The notes under the pieces: model-generated
The model's database searches: none
Told to the model about the DNA's origin: nothing
The model's input: the letters and a program-made list of their open reading frames with translations, nothing else
Assembly: GCA_964035795.1 (NCBI GenBank)
Contig: OZ038320.1
Coordinates: 12,599,076 to 12,663,075, forward strand
Direction of reading: 5' to 3'
Length of the DNA: 64,000 bases
From: Pterobdella sp. o SKG-2022
Lineage: Eukaryota > Annelida > Clitellata > Hirudinida > Piscicolidae
Translations under genes and position numbers: made by a program
Shown: positions 55,671 to 64,000 of the stretch, one piece after another
Layout of the letters: every line of letters starts with the position of its first letter
Numbering within the stretch: the first letter of the stretch is position 1

Positions 55671-55806
55671 AGAATAATTTTTGAACGAAGCTTTCCGAAG
55701 CATCACCAGGTTCATTTGAATAAATTGAATACTGTTTTTAGTTTATTCAAATGAATCTAAGGATGAAAACATAGTTTTCCAAAAAGCTTCGTTCAAAATA
55801 AATCTT
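55671..55806. repeat. Foldback (inverted repeat) sequence
   Basis: The left arm (AATTTTTGAACGAAGCTTTCC, 55675-55695 region, then TTCATTTGAATAAA) is repeated inverted on the right (TTTATTCAAATGAA, then CCAAAAAGCTTCGTTCAAAA). The loop is only about 20 bp. MITE-like or a local palindromic duplication; no other copy was noticed in the window. Confidence 0.6.
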
Positions 55807-56169
55807 AAATAGCTTTTTTTTGAATGAAAATGCCTTAAATGGAGTTTCTCATAAAAACCAATAGTAGTTGATTGTACGCGTGGCCAAATATTGAAACTTT
55901 TATATCAGTAACAAATAATCATTGGAACCAAAAAAGCTCAAATGCTATATAATTACAAAATAAAAACTAAACAGTGAAAGCGTAAAATCATTTTCGAAAA
56001 AGACATTTATTTATAGATTTTTGAAAGCAAAATAACATTTACAGAAAGCAGTCTGTAGCTGCTTAATTTATGTTTTTGTTGCTTTACATAATACTTAGGT
56101 CTATGTTTCCATATTTTAACGGCAAAATATATTCAAATAGTTAATTGAGTTTTAAAGATATTATCAAGG

Positions 56170-56800
56170 ACAAACCTTGTGAGGACAGTCATGAACATCA
56201 AAGTGCCATCACCAACAACAGTCCAGCTTGACAAACAGGATCTTTGTAGAACAGGTCAGGGCAAGTATCTAGGTAGCATTTTGAATACAGATTTTGGTGC
56301 TTATAAGGTTATTAAAAGTTAACTCAAAAAAGCAAAAAACGCTTCTAAAGGCATGGCAGCTGTACAAAAGTTTTCTCAGTACACCGTGAACACCAAGATC
56401 GAGCTGTACAAAACTTGCAATCTATCTGTTTTTTGGTATGGGTCAAAACTTTGCAGAGTGACAGCAAATTATCATTAAACTATCAGCCTCATAAACATGA
56501 AGTTTACGGAGCTTTAAAAACATTTTTTAACTCAATACACTCACCAGGAATACATGGCTACCATCATCATGAGAAGAAGGATTGGCCACGTATCGAGAAG
56601 AGAAAAATGTTTTTCAGTTAGTATTGTTGGACCCAAAGAAAAATAAAAACAAGACCATTCAAAAGTATTATGCTTTAGACAGTAGAAGCAGAACTCAAGC
56701 AAATGAAAGATACTTGTGGCACCATTACCAAGCTGGTTCAAAACATAAATTTTGGTGACTCTTGTTGTTGCCCCATGCGTCAGAGGGCGTAGTAGGCTTT
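56170..56800 (+). mobile_element. LINE 3' fragment
   Basis: The plus strand gives VQLDKQDLCRTGQGKYLGSI, then KNASKGMAAVQKF, KIELYKTC, SVFWYGSK, MRRRIGHVSRRE and, near the end, a GCCCCATGCGTCAGAGGGCG block followed by AATAATAAAA. This order (YLGS, K-x-x-Y-x-x-C, L-Y-G-S, R-x-x-x-x-G-H-V-x-R-R) is the C-terminal end of a non-LTR RT. Stops and frame changes show decay. Confidence 0.6.
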
Positions 56801-57695
56801 AATAATAAAAAGACATTAATAGCATGTCTCAAAGTGTACTTGTGTTTTGTTCACAATGTAACTGAATAATCTTCATGTCGAATAAGAATAGTCACTCCCT
56901 TTCAAAGAGTGCTTGAATGGTAGTTACATAATATATAAGAGAAAATTTTTCTAATCAAATAACTAGACACTTCAGTTTTCTCTTTAAAATAAATTGAAAA
57001 AATATAAAATTAAGGGTTAGCTTGAACATTTGTATTTTGATTACGTAAGATATGAAGCTAAGCTACTTCAATTGTTAAGGTGGAAGTTAACAATACAAAA
57101 TGCTCTAATTCATTTCACGTCAGTTTGAATCATTGTTATGTAACCATGCGAAACTCGTAAGTATTTAAAAAATTTTTCGTTAAGCTATTTTTAACACCAG
57201 CTTTTTTTGTTTATACAAAAAAAAATTAATTACTCATTCAAAAAATATTTTGAGAAATTTTTTTTATTTGGGGTTTTATTTAATTTTTAATAAAATTAAA
57301 TTTCGCTTGAATAATAATGGAGAAACAGTTTTCTTGAAAATGGCTAAATAAGTTAAATAAGTCCATGCACCAAATCAAAAAATTATTAAATTAAAAAATC
57401 AATCAAATTGTCGTAATTAAACCATATAGTATTAAATACAATCTAAAAGTTGATTTACTCAGTGGTTCACTTTATATTTGATATTCGTTTTTTTTCATCG
57501 ACACTCAATTAGCATCAATGAAGTACTAATGTCTCCACGTATAGCTAATAATATTGGATCTAGAAAATATTTTAACCATAGTTAGAGTTTGTCTAATTAT
57601 AATGATAAGGACAAGTCTCAAATGATGAATTTTAATCACATGGAAAACTTCTAAAATTTGCTTGAGATTTTGTAGATTCATTAAAAAGGTAGAAC
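56801..57695. other. AT-rich region, nothing recognised
   Basis: No coding-like frame and no matched repeat on either strand. Only simple A- and T-rich stretches are seen. Confidence 0.4.
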
Positions 57696-57832
57696 AAATG
57701 TAATGGGGTATTTATAAAGCGCTTTTCTTTATAGATCGAAGAACTTGCTACAAATTTAATGTAGCGAAAACACACTGTCGATATCTTTAGATAATTAGTC
57801 TAATACTTTACCTCTGAGCTATTCGGGCCGAC
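57696..57832 (-). mobile_element. tRNA-derived SINE with internal deletion
   Basis: On the minus strand the A-box half of the head (CGGCCCGAATAGCTCAGAGG) and the TTAGA/CTAATTA/TCTAA arm are present. It then jumps to GACAGTGTGTTTTCGCTACA and the tail with AAAGCGCTTTATAAATACC. The B-box and the first part of the body are missing, which removes the pol III B-box. Confidence 0.7.
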
Positions 57833-58090
57833 AACAGTGAACAACATGCTATACTTTCCAAGAAAAAAAGGTACTGCTTCAGAGATTACTGGTTTAAACG
57901 TCTTTTTGTATTTTTTTGTGAATAAACGCTTTTTTTCTTTAGTTCCAATTTCTAAAATAACTAAAAACTGTGACTAAAGAACTTTCATGTGAAAATAATC
58001 TTCAAAGAACTTCCTGATAAAAATATATTATTTTTCTTGGTTTTTTTTGGTTAGTTTTCATCTATGACTATGACACACATGGTGACTTAC

Positions 58091-58614
58091 CAGTGAAATT
58101 TACCAAGTGTTGTGTGGAATCCAAGTTTAGAGCGACTAACAATACGAAAATAATCCAAGGTTCAATAAATTGGTCTTGCAGCAATTATTTTTCTTTATTT
58201 TCGTTAGGTTTCCAATCGTATCCTTTATTACCTAGTACACGTCATTAAATTACTATTCTAATTTTATTGAAAAACTTAACCATTTGTCATGTTTCTAGAG
58301 TTGAAAGTACGTGATTGTCATTACCTATATAATCAAAAGAGCTTTTACTAATAAAATTTAAAGCAATATTCACGTGTAACTACTTCTGAAAATAGTTCTT
58401 TAAATATTCTAACAAAAGCATTAAAAAATTTTTGGTGATTCCCGTTATAATTAAGTTTTTTAACTTCTTGTTCTTGGTATTTTGTTATCTTATTGGAAGT
58501 TATTGAAAAGTTAAGTGAAAAAATTTTTTTTTGCTGTTCAACACAAACTTCACCACACAAGTGTTTTAAAAATTGGTAGATAAATTTGGAAAATTTTCTC
58601 AACACAAGCTTCAT
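58091..58614 (-). CDS. Possible 5' end of an unrecognised gene (2 exons)
   Basis: Exon 1 (58614-58349) starts ATG and reads MKLVLRKFSKFIYQFLKHLC, later VKKLNYNGNHQKFFNAFVRI and EVVTREYCFKFY, ending A/GTAAAA in phase 2. Exon 2 (58135-58091) gives RSKLGFHTTLGKFHW with a strong G/GTAAGT donor, phase 2 to phase 2. No later exon was found towards 57 kb, and no family is recognised. It could be chance. Confidence 0.3.
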
Positions 58615-59848
58615 ATTATTTAGTTCTCAAACCAAATTGTATAAAAAACTATTTAACAATATCCCTTTTGGTGGCTCTTTTAAAACCACTAATTAATTGG
58701 GTATCATTATCAAATATTTATATAAATTACTGTAATTTTAGATACAAATATTAATATTTTATATATACTAATTTTCAATACTAAGTTAATATTTTATAAA
58801 TTAATGTCAATATTTTATATATTAAAATTAACTCTTTAATGTTAATGTTGTATATTTTAATTTAATAATGAATATATTAATAATAAAAAAAGTTCAGTAT
58901 AAGAACAAATACGATATCTCTGAAATTTTATATCGATGTTATCATTTATACCGATTTTGTTTGTTAAATGAAAGATATAGTTAAGTGCAGTTAGGATATT
59001 AAATCGGATAACTACGTGGTCTATAAGAACTTTTGAAACAAAGTTTTTTATTTTACCATAAGCTATTTAAATTATGTTTAATGATGAAATTAACTATTGC
59101 AATTTTTATTCTACTGCATGTGCGTAAATTTTAAGGTTGTGGATGTGTAGTCTATCTTTATAGCGACACAATAGAATAGGTGTTCTATTTAAAGAAATTT
59201 CAGTATAAAACTAATGAGTGATCTCATAATGTAAAATTAAAAAAAATTGAGTGTTTTCAAGATTTTAAAACTAGAGCTTCTTTTTATTGAAAGTATTGTG
59301 AGATAGATTTTCAAGTTTTTTATAATACCAAAAAACTTGTTATAGGGCTCCATGGAAACTTTAATTTGTTTTTAGTCAACTTTGGAACTAGCAAAAATTA
59401 GGTACGTTTTTAAATTTTATTGATTGCCAACATGATGCTTCAATTTAGTAACTAACAAAAATTGACATTTTTTAGGATAAAAAATTAGTGATTAAAAACG
59501 AAAAACTCAAAGTAAATTTTTAAAAATAATTCATTTTTATGATAATTGAAACTAAAATTTGATAATTTGATAATGACCTAATCAGAATAATATAGTAAAG
59601 AAAATATGGCTTGATTTGAAATTTTTAATAGCAGTTTTACTAGAAGCTTGGTAAGAAATATGTTAGCTTATGACTTTTTTTAGCATTAAATTTGTTGAAG
59701 CATACGAATAATAATTTAGAATAACTAAATTTAAATAATTTTTGTAAACTTTACATATTTCAACTAAACGCGAATTACCTGAGACATTATTTGACAATAA
59801 AACGCTTCGAAAATTTTTTACGAAAACATGTGTTAATTTAATAATCTT
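58615..59848. other. AT-rich intergenic region
   Basis: No coding signal that I trust. A T/A-rich stretch at 58730-58870 has several imperfect TTAATATTTTATATA repeats. A minus-strand 69-codon frame at 59663-59872 overlaps a palindromic repeat and was not called. Confidence 0.4.
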
Positions 59849-59991
59849 CTTTAGCCAAAGTAAATACTGCAAATTATTTGAATACTAAAGGTAATTTTAT
59901 TAAGTACAAAGCTTTTCGTTAACAAGGTATTTTAACTTGATAATATCACTTTGTTAACGAAAAGCTTTGTACTTCATAAAATTACCTTATG
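59849..59991. repeat. Palindromic (foldback) MITE-like element, copy 3
   Basis: Left arm TTTAGCCAAAGTAAATACTG, then CAAATTATTTGAA and TTAAGTACAAAGCTTTTCGT; right arm ATCACTTTGTTAACGAAAAG then CTTTGTACTTCATAAAATTA. Same family as 43237-43395 and 43607-43780. It lies about 200 bp before the SLC10 gene. Confidence 0.75.
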
Positions 59992-60190
59992 TGTTAATTT
60001 AATTGGTCATTCTTTTTTTTATAATAAATTTGTTCAATATTTTATTTTTAAATTAAATAATAGTCAAAACAAGTAAAAGTATTTAATAGACAGTTTAAAA
60101 CGGAATTTAGCTCATAACGTATGTTTGTGAAAGGCATGTTCCGTAATGTAAGTTTTTGATTTTATAGTAATATTTTAAAATCTTGTCCAG

Positions 60191-63100
60191 GTTATCAAAA
60201 TGATATCAAAAATTCATCTTTTCCTATATTTTTACATCTTTGTAAATACCGTCAAATCAAATGTGGAGGTCACACATAATAAAGACTTTTTAAAAAATTT
60301 CAATTTAACAAAGCTAAGTTGTTCCAATAAAGAAATTCGAATAGAAGAAAATGAATATATTCCACTACTTCATAATTGCTCTGAGTATGCAACTTATAAA
60401 TACAACGTTTCTCTTGACAACAAAAAGATCGCCACTTTAGACGTACCAAATTTGCCAATTTATCCAAAAGGAACAGTTTTCATACGAGGAAAATTCTTAG
60501 GATATGGGAATATTAAAATTTCACTCCGTGACAAAGATAATGCTAATAACAGCAGTTTCCAAGATCAAGTTATATCACTTGCAGTCACAAGAAAAAAGTC
60601 AATTTTAGATAAACTTTTTATCGTTTTTGTAACTATCATGATGGCCTTATCTTATGTTGGAATGGGGTGTGCTATTGATCTCAAAGTGGTGTTAGAAGTG
60701 CTTAAAAAACCTGTGGCTCCATTGATAGGGTTCTTCTGCCAATACATCATCATGCCTTTGGTGAGAATTCTTATTAATATTATTTCCAAAAAAAATTTAA
60801 TCAAGGGTGTTTTTTTATGCCTTTATTTTGAGAAGATTAAAGGTGAGATTAATTAAGTTTAGATCAAAGCTATTTCTAATTTGATGCCCAAGCATTTATT
60901 TAGCAGGTGTTTTTAACAAGAAAAAAATTTTTGTTTTGAATTTTGTTTATTCTAAAATTATATAATCAAATATATGTTTTTAATCATGTAGTATCAATAT
61001 GAAATTCCCCAACAGGTATATTTTAATTAACTTCAAAGTATAAATTATTACTCAAAAAATACATTAAATCTTTATCAGGTTCAATGTTTTTTCAAAAAAA
61101 CGAAATTTTATTCTAAATTTGTTATTTAAAAATTTTTTTTTAAATTTACATTTTAATCTTGATAAGTTTAAGTAAAATTAATAAAGGTTGTTTTAAGTTC
61201 TGAAACCTAGTTATTTTTCTTCAATAATGAAACTTATTCAAGATTATTAATGTTTGAGACACAAAAGTATCCAATTAAAGATAAATCTGAAATAGAAAGT
61301 CTCATATATTTGAATTTTGAAACTTTTTTATCAATTTAATTGATTAAAATGCAGAAAATACTTATAATTAAACTTATCTTTTATATATCTTTTTAATATG
61401 AAATTCCATATTTAATGATTTAAAAAATTTAACATTTTTCAGAATAACTTTTTCAATTTTTTTTTACCATTATATTACCATTTTTTTGGAATACTTTTCA
61501 GAGAAAATAAAATTCATTTCAGTTTAAAAACTTAATTTCAAAATTCAACTAACTATGCTTATTATTATAATCCATGCTTTAGTTATCTATCATTATTTAC
61601 ACAGACTTCTTACACTGCAGCCTACCTGATGGGCTTGGAAGGGAGCATAGGTCTAGGCTTCTTTGCTGCAGGTTGTGCACCAGGGGGTGGGGCTAGCAAC
61701 ATGTATGCATACTTGCTTGGAGGAGATGCCTCCTTGTCCATTACTATGACTGTGGTCTCCACCCTCACTGCTCTCGGTAGGTTGGTGTGCTTGGGAGGTT
61801 TTTGGGAGTTTTTTTGGAGTACTTTTTGGTTTTTAAATAGCTTTTCAACATATCTGAATTATTCATTCAATATGCTGGCTTTTCCATTTTCAGATGTGAA
61901 GATTTTTGATATGTTTATTTTAGAAATCAACTAATAATTTTCAATAATTTCAACCATATGAAGTATCAGTTGAAGTTTGTTTAGAAGTTTTGAGAACATA
62001 GGCATGTGATATATAAAAATTCCATCCAAAAGTTATTTCTTTTATGATTTGTGGATAGAATATAGCTTTTGTGAAATATTTTAATTTCAAAATTGTACTT
62101 CGGCCATGATCAATAAAATCGTTCAATGAATAAATTGGTTTTGATTCATTCCAATAAAGTCAATCATTGCTAAATTACAACTATCTTTTTATCATTTTAA
62201 AAATAAAGTTTTTATAAATTTTCAATTTTATTAATTAAATTATTATTTTTTACAAAAATGTTTTTGCTAAATATATTTTTGTATCATCAATAAAAATTAA
62301 TTTTGAAAATTATTTGTTTTTTAGTTAGGTGTCTTAAATTCAAATACTTTTATTTATAGCTTCCCGTTTGACTTGAAGGGGTACAGAAATATTAGAATGG
62401 CGAATGTTTTTATGCTAGTTATATAAATTTACTTGTCAATAGAGGTACTATGAGATAATTTATGCGGAATATTCAAGAATAAGACAAAACAGACGAGTTG
62501 TTCAAAGTTTTTGAGGCCTGATTCAAAATCTTTTATTTTAAACTGGAAATTAAAATTTTTTGCTGATTATGCAGCATGATTGTATGGCGAGAAGATAAGA
62601 AGATTACAACTTATATAGTGATGTAACTTTTGCAATGATTACAATTGAGGTATCTAGGTATGCGTTTTCACATTCTTGGAGCTTGATGTTAATGAACTAA
62701 GAATTACAACATCGTAGATATAGAGGCATGGGATGATGGAGATGTTTTACATCTCTCAATGTTTCGAAAACCTAAGTGTTTGTGTAATAAAGTTTCAGGT
62801 TTTTTGTTGTTTAGCCTCAAACCCTGGTTTGAATTGTTTAGATGAGGTGTCCACTATAGTGCGTGCTTAGGAAAACAACAAAATTTTTGTGTTATTTTTT
62901 TCGACGTTACAATTATTATTTTTGTAAAACTTTTTCAGGAATGTTCCCACTGTGGATCTACACATTGGGAAGCACAATTCCAGGTGTAGAAGGAACCAGA
63001 TTCAATATCCCATTTTTCAATATTGTGGCTTCACTCGCTACTATGGTCATACCTCTCTCTGTGAGTATCCTTAATTTTATTACTCAAAATATAATGTATG

Positions 63101-64000
63101 GATAATTTCACAAAATGCGACAGTTTTTCTGTTACTTTTTTATTCACCTGAAATTTTCGACAACTTCAACTTTGTCATAATTCATCAAGATATTTTTTCA
63201 AAATATAATAATGAATTATGACAGTTAAATTTGTCGAAAATTTCAGGTGAATAAAAAAGTACCAGAAAATTGCTTCATTTTTTGAAATCATTTTTAAAAA
63301 CAATTAAAACATTGATATATGATGTCTTTGAAAAAATATAAATTGTTTTAATCTTATTAATAACTAAACTAGCCTATTACATAAACGATTTGAATCAAAC
63401 GCTTTTATTAGCTAAGTAATAACACGAAGCTTTTCGTAAGTTGTCAAGTATAAAAATTTAAAGACGATGTGTTTTTAAGTTTGTATACTTAATATTGCGA
63501 GTTCAACTTAAAAAAATTTTCGTAGTATTATTGTCAATGAAAGTATCTGATTCAAATCGTTTTAATCTTATTATCATTAGTTAAAATTTTCACGTGTATA
63601 TAATTCTTATAAATTTCCAAGTTTAGTACTTGAAGCTTCTAAATTTTTTATTCTGTTTTATCATTAAGTTTCACTACAGAAACACTTGTATTATTACTTA
63701 TCACTTCAGATAGGAGCGTTGATAAAAGTCAAGAGGCCTTCTTGGGCTGATATTCTTTTACGTCTTTTGCGTCCTTTTTTTATTCTCATTATCATTTTTC
63801 TTTTCACTTTTGGTGTATGGGCGAATTTGTATATTATATATTCCATCACTCTCAAACTTGTCTTATGTGCTTGTGCTTTGGCATACTTGGGATTCGTGTT
63901 AGGAGGATTAGTTTCTTTGGCCTGCAAACAACCTTTGAACCGCATTATCGCCATTGCCATTGAAACAGGAGTCCAAAATACGGGGTTGCCTATTCTTCTT
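60191..64000 (+). CDS. SLC10-family sodium/bile-acid symporter-like carrier, partial at right edge
   Basis: Exons: 60191-60760 (ATG at 60200), 61605-61776, 62939-63060, 63710 to the window edge; an untranslated exon probably ends at 60147 (T/GTAAGT). It encodes a signal peptide (FLYFYIFVNT), an ectodomain of about 115 residues with NxS/T sites, then the membrane domain: FVTIMMALSYVGMGCAIDL (TM1), then the hallmark GCAPGGGASNMYAYLLGGDA and TMTVVSTLTALGMFPLW, and ETGVQNTGLPIL. The human SLC10 signatures are GCCPGG-S-N and ETG-x-QN, which form the Na+/substrate site. The long N-terminal ectodomain is like SLC10A3/A5-type members rather than the short-tailed SLC10A1/A2. Substrate is unknown. The last TMs lie beyond 64000. 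Confidence 0.88.
63121..63270. repeat. Long near-perfect inverted repeat in an SLC10 intron
   Basis: About 60-bp arms: CTTTTTTATTCACCTGAAAT and TTTCGACAA on the left, inverted as TTGTCGAAA and ATTTCAGGTGAATAAAAAAG on the right, with inner CATAATTCAT/ATGAATTATG and a loop of about 25 bp. It is MITE-like; no second copy was noticed here. Confidence 0.7.

Noticed and set aside
59663..59872. Minus-strand 69-codon frame
   Set aside because: Its start overlaps the palindromic element, and its composition is AT-driven.
1..64000. CRISPR arrays, bacterial operons, ribosome binding sites, rRNA genes
   Set aside because: None seen; the window is eukaryotic, with spliced genes and retroelements.

Overview
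This is an AT-rich animal (metazoan) nuclear genome window: intron-split genes with GT/AG boundaries, the standard genetic code, many decayed LINEs, tRNA-derived SINEs and foldback elements. The set of genes (ciliary IFT139, the Rab35 GEF DENND1, an SLC10 carrier) is general to animals. I cannot name the species; an invertebrate is likely from the mixture of CR1/L2-like and RTE-like LINEs and the very AT-rich introns. Exon models below were built by hand from splice signals, reading phase and recalled family sequence, not by alignment software.

Layout. 1-1045: LINE fragment, a SINE copy and the upstream region. 1046-25113 (+): a complete IFT139/TTC21B gene. 39 exons join in phase to 1,307 codons plus stop, close to the human protein's length of about 1,316. 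Its introns hold an antisense zinc-finger LINE (6.1-8.5 kb), a perfect 1,181-bp TTC/GAA tract fused to another antisense LINE (10.8-14.1 kb), and a sense CR1/L2 LINE with a 949-codon open frame (20.3-23.2 kb). One intron appears to be GC-AG. 26401-41071 (-): a complete DENND1 (connecdenn) gene, 18 exons, about 1,130 residues, convergent with IFT139 and also carrying LINE remnants in its introns.

41-60 kb is repeat-dominated: decayed CR1/L2-like LINEs on the minus strand (42.3-43.2, 46.4-48.8, 52.7-54.6 kb), six copies of one tRNA-Ile-like SINE across the window, palindromic elements, a small secreted Ly6/uPAR-like gene (44.1-45.0 kb, -), and an unrecognised five-exon gene (49.9-52.2 kb, +). 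60191-64000 (+): the 5' part of an SLC10-family (bile-acid/sodium symporter-like) gene, cut by the window edge.

The genes do not form a pathway. IFT139 is a ciliary intraflagellar-transport subunit, DENND1 an endocytic Rab35 exchange factor, and SLC10 a membrane carrier. The most unusual local feature is the long uninterrupted GAA/TTC repeat inside the IFT139 intron, which seems to have grown from a LINE 3' tail.
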